DNA of 64,000 nucleotides from Nocardioides luteus (GTDB lineage: Bacteria > Actinomycetota > Actinomycetes > Propionibacteriales > Nocardioidaceae): NCBI RefSeq assembly GCF_015752315.1, contig NZ_JADOVJ010000001.1:1364001-1428000 (forward strand), read 5' to 3'. Shown here in pieces: positions 33,863 to 43,319 of this stretch. A program made the translations under genes and the position numbers. The notes beneath the pieces are model-generated. The model saw only the letters and a list, made by a program, of their open reading frames with translations. It was not told where the DNA came from and searched no databases. Positions within the stretch are counted from its first letter, which is position 1, and the number at the start of each line of letters is the position of its first letter.

Positions 33863-35053
33863 ATGGCAGGAATTACGTTGGACCCCTATGAGCTCCTCGG
33901 TGTCGACAAGGACGCCGACGACGCAACGATCAAGAAGGCGTACCGGAAGCTGGCGCGCCAGTACCACCCTGACGTCAACCCCGACGCGGAGTCGCAGGAG
34001 AAGTTCAAGGAGATCTCCCACGCCTACGAGGTGCTGAGCGACCCGCAGAAGCGGGCTGCGTACGACCGCGGCGGCGACCCGTTCGGCGGCGGCTTCGGTG
34101 CGCAGGGCGCCGGCTTCTCGTTCACCGACATCATGGACGCGTTCTTCGGTGGTGCCGGTGCCGGCACCGGCGGCGCCGGGCGCGGCCCCCGTCCCCGCGT
34201 ACGCCGCGGGCAGGACGCCCTCATCCGGCTCGACATCGACCTGGCCGAGGCCGCCTTCGGCGTCACCCGCGACCTCAAGGTCGACACCGCGGTCGTCTGC
34301 GACACCTGCGGCGGCGAGGGTGCCGCCGAGGGTTCGCACCCGGTCCCGTGCGAGACCTGCCACGGGCAGGGCGAGGTCGCGGTCGTGCAGCGCTCCTTCC
34401 TGGGCGAGATCCGCACGCTGCGCCCGTGCTCGGCGTGCAACGGCTTCGGCACCGTCATCCCCGACCCGTGCCGCGACTGCAGCGGCGAGGGCCGGGTCCG
34501 CTCCCACCGCACCCTGACCGTCAAGATCCCGCCGGGCGTCGACGACGGCACCCGGGTGCAGCTCGCCGAGCAGGGTGAGATCGGTCCCGGCGGCGGCCCC
34601 GCCGGCGACCTCTACGTCGAGATCCACGTCGCCAAGCACGCCACCTTCACCCGCCGCGGCAACGACCTGCACTGCACCGCGAAGGTGCCGATGACCGCGG
34701 CCGCGCTCGGCACCACGCTCAACCTGCCGACGCTCGAGGCCGACCTCGTCGGTGACGGTGCCGACCAGATCGACCCCGAGGACGCCTCGATCCAGATCGA
34801 CCTCAAGCCCGGCACCCAGTCCGGCACCGACCACGTCCTGCGCGGCCGTGGCGTGCCCGGCCTCCGTGGCGGTCGCGGCGACCTGATCGTGACCATCAAC
34901 GTGGAGACCCCCACCAAGCTCGACCTCGAGCAGGAGGCGCTGCTGCGCCAGCTCGCGGAGATGCGCGGTGAGGAGTCCGTCCAGGGCCAGCTGAAGGCGG
35001 CCCACAAGGGCGGCGTCTTCTCCTGGTTCAAGGACACCCTGAACGGGCACTGA
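33863..35053 (+). CDS. dnaJ: Chaperone DnaJ (second-type actinobacterial DnaJ)
   Basis: 396 residues. J domain with HPD (YHPDVNPD), a Gly/Phe-rich linker, four zinc-finger motifs ([32 protein letters not shown]) and the C-terminal substrate-binding domain. All four CxxCxGxG repeats have both cysteines. Location after hrcA marks it as the DnaJ2-type copy, separate from the dnaK operon copy. It stimulates DnaK ATPase and holds unfolded proteins. Confidence 0.95.
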   Translation: MAGITLDPYELLGVDKDADDATIKKAYRKLARQYHPDVNPDAESQEKFKEISHAYEVLSDPQKRAAYDRGGDPFGGGFGAQGAGFSFTDIMDAFFGGAGAGTGGAGRGPRPRVRRGQDALIRLDIDLAEAAFGVTRDLKVDTAVVCDTCGGEGAAEGSHPVPCETCHGQGEVAVVQRSFLGEIRTLRPCSACNGFGTVIPDPCRDCSGEGRVRSHRTLTVKIPPGVDDGTRVQLAEQGEIGPGGGPAGDLYVEIHVAKHATFTRRGNDLHCTAKVPMTAAALGTTLNLPTLEADLVGDGADQIDPEDASIQIDLKPGTQSGTDHVLRGRGVPGLRGGRGDLIVTINVETPTKLDLEQEALLRQLAEMRGEESVQGQLKAAHKGGVFSWFKDTLNGH

Positions 35054-35070
35054 GACAGGCATACTGAGTC

Positions 35071-35814
35071 ATGACCCTTCCCGTTCACCTCGTCGAGTCC
35101 CTCGCCGGCACCCGTGTCGGCGACGCCGTCGAGGTGAGCGGTGACGAGGGCCATCACGCAGTCGTCGTACGCCGCCTCCGGGTCGGCGAGGAGGTCGTGC
35201 TCACCGACGGCGCCGGCGAGGGCGTCACCGGCACGATCACCCAGACCACGAAGAAGTCGATGACCGTACGCGTCGACGAGATCATCATCGGCGACGCACC
35301 GCCCGAGCCCTCGCTGACGGTGGTCCAGGCACTGCCCAAGGGCGACCGGGGCGAGCTCGCCGTCGAGATGGTCACCGAGATCGGCGCCGCCCGCATCGTC
35401 CCGTGGGCAGCGGCCCGCTCGGTCGCCGTCTGGAAGGGCGAGCGGGCGGTCAAGTCGCTCGCCCGCTGGCGGGCCACCGCCCGCGAGGCCGCCAAGCAGT
35501 CCCGCCGGCTGTGGCACCCCGAGGTCGAGCCGCTGGCCACCACCGACGCCGTCGTGGCGATGATCGAAGCGGCCGACGTCGCCGTCGTCCTCCACGAGGA
35601 GGGCACCCTCCCGCTGGGTGCGGTTCCGGTCATCGACGAGGGTTCGATCCTCGTCGTGGTCGGCCCCGAGGGCGGCCTGACGGTGGACGAGATCGCCCTG
35701 TTCGAGAAGGCCGGCGCCACCACCATCCGCCTCGGCGGCGAGGTCCTGCGCACCTCCACCGCCGGTGTGGCGGCCTGCGCCGCCCTGCTGGCTCGCACCC
35801 GTCGCTGGGACTGA
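35071..35814 (+). CDS. rsmE: 16S rRNA (uracil-1498-N3)-methyltransferase RsmE
   Basis: 247 residues. N-terminal PUA-like domain (SGDEGHHAVVVRRLRVGEEVVLTDG) and a C-terminal SPOUT knot with VVGPEGGLTVDEI and RLGGEVLRTSTAGVAA. It methylates U1498 of 16S rRNA in the 30S subunit. It follows dnaJ by 17 bases, probably on the same transcript; a CATACT -10-like element five bases before the ATG could give a separate leaderless message. Confidence 0.95.
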   Translation: MTLPVHLVESLAGTRVGDAVEVSGDEGHHAVVVRRLRVGEEVVLTDGAGEGVTGTITQTTKKSMTVRVDEIIIGDAPPEPSLTVVQALPKGDRGELAVEMVTEIGAARIVPWAAARSVAVWKGERAVKSLARWRATAREAAKQSRRLWHPEVEPLATTDAVVAMIEAADVAVVLHEEGTLPLGAVPVIDEGSILVVVGPEGGLTVDEIALFEKAGATTIRLGGEVLRTSTAGVAACAALLARTRRWD

Positions 35815-35873
35815 CCTCCCGCTGCTCGGCGTGGTGGGTTCCTCCTTCGGGGGCGGCGAGTGAGTATGGAGGC

Positions 35874-36332
35874 ATGAGCACACGTACTCGTCCGGCGGGT
35901 CTCGTCATCGCTCTCGCGCTCTGCGGCGTGCTGGCCGCCGGGTGCGGCGAGGAGGATGCCGTCGCCGAGGATCCGGAGACCTCGGCCCAGCCGTCCGAGC
36001 AGCCGTCGACGCTGCCACGCACCGCCGGGCTGATCACGCTCGCGGCTCCGGCCGAGGGCGAGACGGTGTCCGGCAGCTTCGAGGCCTCGGGCAAGGCCAA
36101 CTCTCCCGAGGCCAACGTGCCCTGGGAGATCCGTGACACCACCGGCGAGACGGTGCTCGAGGGTCACGCGACCGCGGAGGGCTGGATGGACAAGCTCTAC
36201 CCGTGGACCACGACGGTCGACGTCTCCGAGCTCGAGCCCGGGACGTACCTCTTCATCGCCCGCACCGACGACACCTCCGACGGCGAGGGGAAGCCTTCGG
36301 AGGAAGTCGGTGCCCGGATCACCGTCGAATAG
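35874..36332 (+). CDS. Lipoprotein with Gmad2-type immunoglobulin-like domain
   Basis: 152 residues. The signal peptide ends in LAAGC (lipobox Cys24), followed by an acidic, Ser/Pro-rich linker and one beta domain (ITLAAPAEGETVSGSFEASGKA, VPWEIRDTTGETVLEGHATAEG) that fits the Gmad2 domain of spore-germination and related secreted proteins. ATG 35874 has TGGAGG just upstream. The binding partner is unknown. Confidence 0.8.
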   Translation: MSTRTRPAGLVIALALCGVLAAGCGEEDAVAEDPETSAQPSEQPSTLPRTAGLITLAAPAEGETVSGSFEASGKANSPEANVPWEIRDTTGETVLEGHATAEGWMDKLYPWTTTVDVSELEPGTYLFIARTDDTSDGEGKPSEEVGARITVE

Positions 36333-36347
36333 GACATCATCGCTACC

Positions 36348-37400
36348 GTGATCCTCACCGAACGGCAGCTCAACCGGACCCTCCTGCTCCGCCAGCACCT
36401 GCTCTCGCGGGCCTCGCTCACGCCGGCCGAGATGATCGAGCACCTGATCGGCCTGCAGGCGCAGGACCAGCTGCCGCCGTTCCTGGCGCTGGCCGCCCGG
36501 CTGGAGTCGTTCGACCCCTTCACCGTCAGCGCCCAGCTCGAGTCGAGCGCGCTCGTCCGGCTCTCCACGCTGCGCTCGACGATCCACATGCACACCGCCG
36601 CCGACGCCGCGCTGATCCGGGCCTGGACCCAGCCGGTCCACGACTTCTACACCCAGCGGATCGAGATCGTCCGCCCGGCGGCGCAGCTGGAGGGCTTCGC
36701 GGCGGCGGTCGAGGACGTACTCGCCCTCGGCGCGCTGCCCAACGCCGCCCTGGAGGCCGGGCTGGTCGAGCACTACCCGGGCATCCCGTCCAAGGCCCTG
36801 GGCCTGCGGGCGCGCAACGAGCTGCCGCTGGTCCAGCTGCCGCCGCGGGGCCTGTGGAAGGGCTCGGGCGGGCTCGTCTACGACCTGCTGCCGCGCTGGA
36901 CCGGTGTGCCCCCGGTGGTCGCGGACGACGTCGTCCCGGACCTGGCGCCCGGGATCGTACGCCGCTACCTGCTCGCCTTCGGGCCCGCGACCGCCGCCGA
37001 CATCACCGCGTGGTCCTCGTTGACGCGCCTGGGCCCGGTGGTCAAGCGGATCGAGGGCCTGGTGACCTACCGCGACGAGGCCGGCAAGACCCTCTACGAC
37101 GTGCCGGACGCTCCGCTCGCCACCGGCGAGGAGCATGCTCCGGTGCGACTGCTGGGGAAGTTCGACAACGTCTGGCTCTCCCACGCCAACCGCGAGCGGA
37201 TCACCGCCGGGGGGACCCGGAAGGAGTGGGGGTTCGGGGGCGGCGGCTCGGTCATCATCGCCGGCGGCCACCTCATCGGCCTGTGGAAGCCGGTGGACGG
37301 CAAGGTGGAGATTCTCAAGCTGCTGCGCGACCTCACCCCCGACGAGCGCGACGAGCTCGCCGAGGAGACCGTACGCGTCGAGTCGCTGCTCGCGAGCTGA
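36348..37400 (+). CDS. Winged-helix DNA-binding protein, AlkZ-like (HTH_42/DUF1006)
   Basis: 350 residues. The opening LTERQLNRTLLLRQHLLSR and LIGLQAQDQLPPFLALAARLESF, then STIHMHTAADAALIRAWT, are characteristic of the HTH_42 family that includes the DNA glycosylases AlkZ/YcaQ. The QxQ catalytic motif of AlkZ appears as LQAQDQ near residues 35-40. It may therefore remove damaged bases or crosslinks, but many actinobacterial members are untested. GTG start 15 bases after the lipoprotein stop. Confidence 0.8.
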   Translation: MILTERQLNRTLLLRQHLLSRASLTPAEMIEHLIGLQAQDQLPPFLALAARLESFDPFTVSAQLESSALVRLSTLRSTIHMHTAADAALIRAWTQPVHDFYTQRIEIVRPAAQLEGFAAAVEDVLALGALPNAALEAGLVEHYPGIPSKALGLRARNELPLVQLPPRGLWKGSGGLVYDLLPRWTGVPPVVADDVVPDLAPGIVRRYLLAFGPATAADITAWSSLTRLGPVVKRIEGLVTYRDEAGKTLYDVPDAPLATGEEHAPVRLLGKFDNVWLSHANRERITAGGTRKEWGFGGGGSVIIAGGHLIGLWKPVDGKVEILKLLRDLTPDERDELAEETVRVESLLAS

Positions 37401-37461
37401 CGCCGGAACTATCCAGTAGGAGTCGGGCGGACGGCCCGCGTAGCATGGAGGCACCAGCCTC

Positions 37462-38544
37462 ATGACCAGAAAGGGCCCGCTCCGGGCATCCATGACCGAT
37501 CGACACCCAAGTCCGCAACCGATCGATACCGCTACGACCGCTCCGGTCGTCTCGGGCTCCGCTACGACCAAGCACACCGTGGTCGTTCCGAACAGCGTCG
37601 ACATGGTGACCGTCCTCGGCCCGGCCGATGAGCACCTCGGGATCATCGAGGCCCACTTCGACGCCGACGTGCACGTACGCGGCAACCGGATCACCCTCCA
37701 CGGTGCCCCGAGCGAGATCGCGATGATCGAGCGGGTCCTGGAGGAGCTGGTCCAGATCATCCGCACCGGCCAGGGCGTGAGCGGCGAGACCGTCGAGCGT
37801 GTGATCAGCATGCTCCGGGCCGACACCACCGAGAAGCCGGCCGACGTGCTGAGCCTCAACATCCTCTCCAACCGTGGCCGCAGCATCCGCCCCAAGACGC
37901 TCAACCAGAAGCGCTACGTCGACGCGATCGACAAGCACACGATCACCTTCGGCATCGGCCCGGCGGGCACCGGAAAGACCTACCTCGCGGTCGCCAAGGC
38001 GGTCCAGGCGCTGCAGTCCAAGCAGGTCAACCGGATCATCCTGAGCCGTCCCGCGGTCGAGGCCGGCGAGAAGCTCGGCTTCCTGCCCGGCACCCTGACC
38101 GAGAAGATCGACCCCTACCTGCGCCCGCTCTACGACGCGCTGCACGACATGATGGACCCGGAGATGATCCCGAAGCTGATGGCCTCGGGCACCATCGAGG
38201 TCGCCCCGCTCGCGTTCCTCCGTGGACGCAGCCTCAACGACTCCTTCATCATCCTCGACGAGGCGCAGAACACCACGCCCGAGCAGATGAAGATGTTCCT
38301 GACCCGGCTCGGCTTCGGCTCCAAGATCGTGGTCACCGGTGACGCCACCCAGACCGACCTGCCCTCGGGGCAGAAGTCGGGCCTGCGGGTCGTCGAGGGC
38401 ATCCTCGAGGACGTCAAGGACATCAGCTTCAACAACCTGACCAGCCACGACGTCGTCCGCCACCGACTGGTCGCCAAGATCGTCGCCGCCTACGAGGAGC
38501 ACGACGTACGCAGCCAGACGCGGGCCTCGGGAGAGAAGCGATGA
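37462..38544 (+). CDS. phoH: PhoH-family ATPase
   Basis: 360 residues from ATG 37462, with an alternative ATG at 37492. An N-terminal KH-like region (ADVHVRGNRITLHGAPSEI) precedes the P-loop domain: Walker A GPAGTGKT and Walker B-like FIILDEAQNTT. PhoH proteins are linked to RNA metabolism and are usually encoded with ybeY, as here (ATGA overlap 38541-38544). A TAGCAT -10-like element and GGAGG lie in the 61 bases upstream. Confidence 0.93.
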   Translation: MTRKGPLRASMTDRHPSPQPIDTATTAPVVSGSATTKHTVVVPNSVDMVTVLGPADEHLGIIEAHFDADVHVRGNRITLHGAPSEIAMIERVLEELVQIIRTGQGVSGETVERVISMLRADTTEKPADVLSLNILSNRGRSIRPKTLNQKRYVDAIDKHTITFGIGPAGTGKTYLAVAKAVQALQSKQVNRIILSRPAVEAGEKLGFLPGTLTEKIDPYLRPLYDALHDMMDPEMIPKLMASGTIEVAPLAFLRGRSLNDSFIILDEAQNTTPEQMKMFLTRLGFGSKIVVTGDATQTDLPSGQKSGLRVVEGILEDVKDISFNNLTSHDVVRHRLVAKIVAAYEEHDVRSQTRASGEKR

Positions 38545-39005
38545 GCACCGAGATCATCAACGAGTCCGAGCAGGAGATCGACGTCGAGCACGTCGCCAAG
38601 CTCGCTCGCTTCCTGCTCGAGCAGCTGCGCGTGCACCCGCAGGCCGACCTCCGGATCAAGTTCGGCGACGAGGCCACGATCACCGAGCTCAACGAGCGCT
38701 ACTTCGACACCGAGGGCCCGACCGACGTGCTCTCCTTCCCCGGCGACGAGCTCCTTCCCGGCCGCCTCGACGAGGAGCCGGAGGAGGGCGACCTGGGCGA
38801 TATCATCATCGCCCCGACGATCGCGGCCAAGCAGGGCGAGGCGGCCGGCCACGGCACCGTGGCCGAGATCGAGCTGCTGACCACCCACGGCATCCTCCAC
38901 CTGCTCGGCTACGACCATGTGGACCCCGACGAGCACGCCGAGATGTTCGGGCTGCAGGCCAAGCTGCTCAAGGCCTGGGGCTCCTCGGCCACCGCACCCG
39001 AGTAG
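38541..39005 (+). CDS. ybeY: Endoribonuclease YbeY
   Basis: 154 residues. The zinc site H3xH5xH is seen in THGILHLLGYDHVDPDEH. YbeY acts in 16S rRNA 3'-end maturation and ribosome quality control. It is coupled to phoH by a four-base overlap and followed after 18 bases by corC, the standard actinobacterial order. Confidence 0.95.
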   Translation: MSTEIINESEQEIDVEHVAKLARFLLEQLRVHPQADLRIKFGDEATITELNERYFDTEGPTDVLSFPGDELLPGRLDEEPEEGDLGDIIIAPTIAAKQGEAAGHGTVAEIELLTTHGILHLLGYDHVDPDEHAEMFGLQAKLLKAWGSSATAPE

Positions 39006-39023
39006 GAGCACGAACCAACACCC

Positions 39024-40418
39024 ATGGACGATGCGAGGCTGCTGATCGCAGCCGCAGTTCTGGTCCTGATCGCCGGCATCTTCTCGGCTGCCGACGCGGC
39101 GCTCAGCGCCTTCTCCCGCGCCCGTGCCGCGGAGCTCGTCTCCGAGGGCCGCGCCGGCGCCAAGCGCCTGGTCGCGGTGGTCGGTGACCCCGCCCGCTAC
39201 CTCAACACGGTGCTGCTGCTGCGGCTGCTGTGCGAGATCGGGGCCACGGTGCTGGCCGCACTGTGGGCCTACGACCTCTACCAGGGCCGCTGGTGGCCGA
39301 CGGTGCTCACCACGACCGCGGCCATGACCGTGGTCTCCTTCGTCGTCATCGGCGTCGGGCCGCGCACGCTGGGGCGCCAGCACCACGAAGGCATCGCGCT
39401 GGCGGTCGCCGGCCCGATCGGCGTGATCGCCACCGTCCTGGGGCCGATCCCCAGCCTGCTGATCATGCTCGGTAACGCCCTCACCCCCGGCAAGGGCTTC
39501 CGCAAGGGGCCGTTCTCGACGGAGACCGAGCTGCGCGAGCTGGTCGACATCGCCGAGGCCAGCGACCTGATCGAGGCCGACGAGCGCCGGATGATCCACT
39601 CGGTCTTCGAGCTCGGCGACACCCGTGCCCGCGAGGTGATGGTGCCCCGCGGCGACATCGTCTTCCTGGAGCGCCGCAAGACCCTGCGCCAGGCGCTGTC
39701 GCTGTTCCTGCGCTCGGGCTACTCCCGGATGCCGGTGATCGACGAGAGCCTCGACGACATCATCGGGATGGTCTATCTCAAGGACGTCGTCGCCCGCGAC
39801 TTCGAGGCGCCCGAGGTCGAGACCACCCAGCGGGTCGAGTCGCTGATGCGGCAGCCGACCTGGGTGCCCGACTCCAAGCCGGTCGACGAGCTGCTCGCCG
39901 AGATGCAGCAGCACCGGCAGCACATCGCGGTCGTCGTCGACGAGTACGGCGGCACCGCCGGCCTGATCACCATCGAGGACATCCTCGAGGAGATCGTCGG
40001 CGAGATCACCGACGAGTACGACGTCGAGGACCGCGAGCCCCTCCACCTCGGCGACGGCTCCTGGCGGGTGCCCTCCCGCTTCCTGGTCAGCGACCTCGAG
40101 GAGCTGATCGGGTTCCCCGTCGAGGAGGACGACGTCGACTCCGTACGCGGTCTGATGGCCAAGCACCTCGGCCTGGTGCCGATCCCCGGCTCCGAGGTCG
40201 AGGCGCACGGACTCTGCTTCGTGGCCGAGGAGGCTGCGGGCCGGCGCAACCGGATCGGTACCGTACGCATCAGCGCCGTCGTCCCGGACGAGCCCGAGGC
40301 CGACGACGAGGACGAGCACAGCGAGAAGACGGACCGGACGAAGCCGGAGCGGTCCAAGGCGGACCGATCCAGGTCGGACCGGGTGAAGACGGACAGGACG
40401 AAAGAGGCCCATGCCTGA
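39024..40418 (+). CDS. HlyC/CorC-family membrane protein with CBS pair
   Basis: 464 residues. The N-terminal DUF21 (CNNM) membrane domain has about four hydrophobic segments up to residue 150. A CBS pair follows (DTRAREVMVPRGDIVFL, GYSRMPVIDESLDDIIGMVY, HIAVVVDEYGGTAGLITIEDILEEIVG), then the CorC_HlyC domain. The C-terminal 35 residues are a charged Lys/Asp/Arg tract of short repeats (KTDRTKPERSKADRS). It probably transports or senses Mg2+. Confidence 0.92.
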   Translation: MDDARLLIAAAVLVLIAGIFSAADAALSAFSRARAAELVSEGRAGAKRLVAVVGDPARYLNTVLLLRLLCEIGATVLAALWAYDLYQGRWWPTVLTTTAAMTVVSFVVIGVGPRTLGRQHHEGIALAVAGPIGVIATVLGPIPSLLIMLGNALTPGKGFRKGPFSTETELRELVDIAEASDLIEADERRMIHSVFELGDTRAREVMVPRGDIVFLERRKTLRQALSLFLRSGYSRMPVIDESLDDIIGMVYLKDVVARDFEAPEVETTQRVESLMRQPTWVPDSKPVDELLAEMQQHRQHIAVVVDEYGGTAGLITIEDILEEIVGEITDEYDVEDREPLHLGDGSWRVPSRFLVSDLEELIGFPVEEDDVDSVRGLMAKHLGLVPIPGSEVEAHGLCFVAEEAAGRRNRIGTVRISAVVPDEPEADDEDEHSEKTDRTKPERSKADRSRSDRVKTDRTKEAHA

Positions 40419-40761
40419 GCAGAGTGAGCTGTCGGTGGAGGACCGCAAGCTGGTGACCCTGGCCCGCGCGACGCGCGCCCGCACCGGCGCGGCCGAAGGA
40501 GCAGCCGTACGCGACCTCGACGGCCGCACCTACGCGGCCGCCACCGTGGACCTGCCATCGCTCCAGGTCTCCGCGGTCGGCGTCTGCGTGGCGATGGCGG
40601 TGGCCTCCGGCTCCAAGGGCCTCGAGGCCGTCGTCGTGCTCGGCGAGGCCGATGCGCCCGCGGCGAACGACCTGGCGGCCGTGAAGGACTTCGCCGGTGA
40701 GGACGTCCCGGTCCTCCTCGGCGACCCGCGCGGCACGCTGGTCACCTCTGCGCGCTCATAG
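40411..40761 (+). CDS. Cytidine-deaminase-like protein lacking zinc ligands
   Basis: 116 residues. Length and layout follow cytidine deaminase (LARATRARTGAAEGAAVRDLDGRTYAAATVD, then a helix AVGVCVAMAVASG), but the catalytic CAE and the PCxxC zinc cysteines are absent, so it is almost certainly not a deaminase. Homologues sit between corC and era in many actinobacteria. It overlaps corC by eight bases and the convergent regulator by six. Confidence 0.75.
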   Translation: MPEQSELSVEDRKLVTLARATRARTGAAEGAAVRDLDGRTYAAATVDLPSLQVSAVGVCVAMAVASGSKGLEAVVVLGEADAPAANDLAAVKDFAGEDVPVLLGDPRGTLVTSARS

Positions 40762-41997
40762 CCCCGAGCCGGCGCGGCGCGCGGTGAGGGCCGCGTGCAG
40801 CAGCGGCAGGTCCTCGGCGCGGGTCGCGTCCAGGCCGGTCAGCTCGGTCACCCGGCGGATCCGGTTGTCGACCGTGTTGGGATGGACGTGCAGTGTCGAG
40901 GCGGTCCGGCGGCGGTTGAGCCCGCTCGCCAGGAAGACCTGCAGGGTCTCGCCGAGATCGTCGTGGCCGTCGAGCGGGTCGAGCAACGTCGCGAGCAGGT
41001 CCCGGCCGGCGCCGGCCCGTGACAGCTGGTGCTCGAGCACCACGTCGACCAGCCGGTAGAGACCGGGCGGCCTGCCCAGCCGCAGCGCGACCTCGAGGAC
41101 CTCGCGGGAGAGCCGTGCCGCCTCCGGGACCTCGGACGGTGTCGCGACGGCGACACCGACGTGGATGTCGGCCCCGGCGGCCCGGCGTACGTCGCCCAGG
41201 ATCCGCTCCAGGCGCACGATGTCCGCCGACGAGCTCTCCCCGGGGGCCGTCGCGATCGGAATCAGTGCCTGGCCGCCGTCGGTGGCCGGGATCCAGAGCA
41301 CCGTCTCGCGGTAGTGCCTGCTCAGCTCCTCGTGGATGCGCCGCAGCTTCCAGCGGGCGGCCACGAGCGGGTCGATGCCCGGGTCCGACTCGTCGGGGTG
41401 GGCGCCGGCCGCCAGCGTGGCGACCAGGTAGGAGGCGGGCAGCGTCATCCCGGCACGGCCGGCCGCCTCGTGGATGTCGCCACCCTCCACCAGGGTGTTG
41501 ACCAGGAGCGTCCGCGAGGCCGCCTGCTCGGCCAGCGCGGTCCTGGTGTGCTGGGCGTACCCGGCCGCCACCGCGACCGCGATGTGCTCGAGGAAGCCCA
41601 TCGCGATGCGCAGGACGGCGTGCACCGTCTCCACGTCCTCGGGTCGCGCCCCGGCGAGCGCCGTGTCCGCGCAGACGCGCACGCCACGGTGGTAGGCGGC
41701 GACCACCATCTCGAACGGCACGCCCTCCTCGGCACGGCGTGCGGCCGACTCGGCCAGGTCCGCCAGCGCCGCGTCGTCAGGCCGTCCGTCCGTGTCGAGC
41801 GCCGTCACGAAGAGCCGGAGGGCGCGCACCACGACCCGGCGTACATCTCCCTGGAGCAGCTCCGTCGGCAGGCGGGCGTAGACGGGCAGCTCCGCCCGGA
41901 GGACGCCGAGCACCTCGTCGGTGAGCTCCGGGATCCGGGTCGAGAGGATCTGGGTGACCTCGTGGCCACCGATGAGCCAGCTGCTGGAACCTGTCAC
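40756..41997 (-). CDS. PucR-family transcriptional regulator
   Basis: 413 residues from GTG 41997; an upstream in-frame start would add 29 residues of uncertain value. The N-terminal helical RsbR-like domain and a degenerate GGDEF-like middle lead to the C-terminal PucR/CdaR helix-turn-helix (ETLQVFLASGLNRRRTASTLHVHPNTVDNRIRRV). These regulators often control a divergent or neighbouring metabolic gene, here the SGNH hydrolase at 42159. A CTGTGA/TCACAG inverted repeat lies between them. Confidence 0.88.
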   Translation of the reverse strand: MTGSSSWLIGGHEVTQILSTRIPELTDEVLGVLRAELPVYARLPTELLQGDVRRVVVRALRLFVTALDTDGRPDDAALADLAESAARRAEEGVPFEMVVAAYHRGVRVCADTALAGARPEDVETVHAVLRIAMGFLEHIAVAVAAGYAQHTRTALAEQAASRTLLVNTLVEGGDIHEAAGRAGMTLPASYLVATLAAGAHPDESDPGIDPLVAARWKLRRIHEELSRHYRETVLWIPATDGGQALIPIATAPGESSSADIVRLERILGDVRRAAGADIHVGVAVATPSEVPEAARLSREVLEVALRLGRPPGLYRLVDVVLEHQLSRAGAGRDLLATLLDPLDGHDDLGETLQVFLASGLNRRRTASTLHVHPNTVDNRIRRVTELTGLDATRAEDLPLLHAALTARRAGSGL

Positions 41998-42036
41998 AAG
42001 GCCATCGTGGCAGATGCCGGGCGCCCCCACCCTGCG

Positions 42037-42052
42037 CTGTGATCCGTCACAG
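42037..42052. promoter_or_regulatory. Inverted repeat CTGTGA-N4-TCACAG, candidate operator
   Basis: Perfect 6-bp arms with a 4-base centre in the 161-base divergent region between the PucR-type regulator and the SGNH hydrolase. A further TGTCAC overlaps the regulator's own start at about 41992-41997. It may be the binding site of the PucR protein or of a CRP/GlxR-like protein, although the 4-base centre is shorter than the CRP consensus. Confidence 0.45.
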
Positions 42053-42158
42053 CCGACGCCGGGAAACTCTGGCTCCGCTCCCACCTCCGAGCACCGGCGA
42101 GGTGCCCCAGCATCGTGGGGACGGCTCTTCGGCCGCGACGACGATCTGGGAGGAAGAG

Positions 42159-43016
42159 ATGAGACGGTACGTACGGCGTGGTGCGGCCCTGCTGGGAGCG
42201 GGTGCGGCGGCGGTCGCCCTGGTCATCGGGCCGGGTGGAGCGGGGCCGGCCTCGGCGGCCGGCTCGGTGAAGATGGTCGCCCTCGGCGACTCCTCGGCAG
42301 CGGGTCCGCTGGTGGGGACCCAGAACAGCCTGGACTGCCTGCGCTCGACCACGAACTGGCCGGCCGTCGCCGCGCGGGCGATCGGTGCGCAGCTGACCGA
42401 CGTGACCTGCTCGGGTGCGACCACCGCCGACCTGACCGGGCGCCGGTTCGGCTACATCGCCCCGCAGCTCGACGCGGTCACCGCCGACACCGACATCGTC
42501 ACGTTGGCGATCGGCGCCAACGACATCAACATGGGCGGCACCGTGATCGGCTGCACCCAGCCGTTGCCCGAGCCCCTCGGAGTCTCGTGCAAGTCGTGGA
42601 TGACGGCGGGCGGTGACACCACCGACGCCCAGCTCGCCGCCGTTCAGCCGAAGATCGTCGACGCAGTCGACCGGATCCACACCCGGGCGCCCGGTGCCAC
42701 GGTCCACCTGGTCGGCTACCTGCGCTACTGGGACGCGACCGGCTGCTACCCGACCGACCCGATCTGGACCGTCGACGCCCAGTGGCTTCAGTCCGTCTTC
42801 GACCGGACCAACGCGATGATCCGGCGGGCCGCGACGGAGAGCGGAGCGACCTACATCGACATCGCCACGCCGAGCACGGGCCACGGCGTCTGCGCCCCCT
42901 ACGCGAGCAAGTGGGTCGAGGGTCTCATCCCGACCAGTGCCGCCGCGCCGTACCACCCCAACCAGAGCGGCATGGACGCCGCCGGAGCCGTCGTCGCCGC
43001 GGCGATCGGTCGATAG
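42159..43016 (+). CDS. Secreted SGNH/GDSL hydrolase (lipase/esterase)
   Basis: 285 residues. ATG 42159 follows GGGAGGAAGAG. A signal peptide (VRRGAALLGAGAAAVALVIG, cleavage near AASA) exports it. SGNH blocks are GDSSAAG (Ser nucleophile), the Gly block around CSGATTADL, GANDINMG (Asn) and APYHPNQSG (His). It resembles Streptomyces extracellular lipases with disulfide-forming cysteines (DCLRS, DVTCSG). Confidence 0.92.
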   Translation: MRRYVRRGAALLGAGAAAVALVIGPGGAGPASAAGSVKMVALGDSSAAGPLVGTQNSLDCLRSTTNWPAVAARAIGAQLTDVTCSGATTADLTGRRFGYIAPQLDAVTADTDIVTLAIGANDINMGGTVIGCTQPLPEPLGVSCKSWMTAGGDTTDAQLAAVQPKIVDAVDRIHTRAPGATVHLVGYLRYWDATGCYPTDPIWTVDAQWLQSVFDRTNAMIRRAATESGATYIDIATPSTGHGVCAPYASKWVEGLIPTSAAAPYHPNQSGMDAAGAVVAAAIGR

Positions 43017-43019
43017 GTC

Positions 43020-43319
43020 CTAGCGAGCGGCTCGGTGCCCGCCCGCTCCGCCGGCCCCGCCGGACTCGGCGAGGAGCGGGAGGGTGCCGAGCTCGATCGT
43101 GACGTGGATCCCGTCCTCGTCGCGGTAGGCGGTCAGGCCGTTCATGGTGGCCATGTCGACGCCCTTCTCGCGCATGTGCACCACGATCTGGTCGATCGCC
43201 AGCGCGAGCCGTGCCTGGGACACGGACTTGTTGCGCCACTTGACCTGGTTCTCGGTGAAGTAGGGGGTTGCCTTCTCGGCGAGCGTTGCCACAGCGTCAC
43301 GGTGGGCAGCACTGGACAT
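43020..43319 (-). CDS. Conserved small protein of unknown function
   Basis: 99 residues. GGAGGGTCCC precedes the ATG, so it is very likely translated. Helical start (HRDAVATLAEKATPYFTENQVKWRNKSVSQARLALAIDQIV), then a beta hairpin (AYRDEDGIHVTIELGTLPLL) and a Gly/Ala tail. No signal peptide. Divergent from the tmsA-like gene with about 120 bases between. No family recognised. Confidence 0.65.
   Translation of the reverse strand: MSSAAHRDAVATLAEKATPYFTENQVKWRNKSVSQARLALAIDQIVVHMREKGVDMATMNGLTAYRDEDGIHVTIELGTLPLLAESGGAGGAGGHRAAR

Noticed and set aside
35154..37904. 916-residue minus-strand frame opposite rsmE, the Gmad2 lipoprotein and the AlkZ-like gene
   Set aside because: It spans three plus-strand genes with strong motifs and two intergenic regions, so it is chance openness from GC bias.
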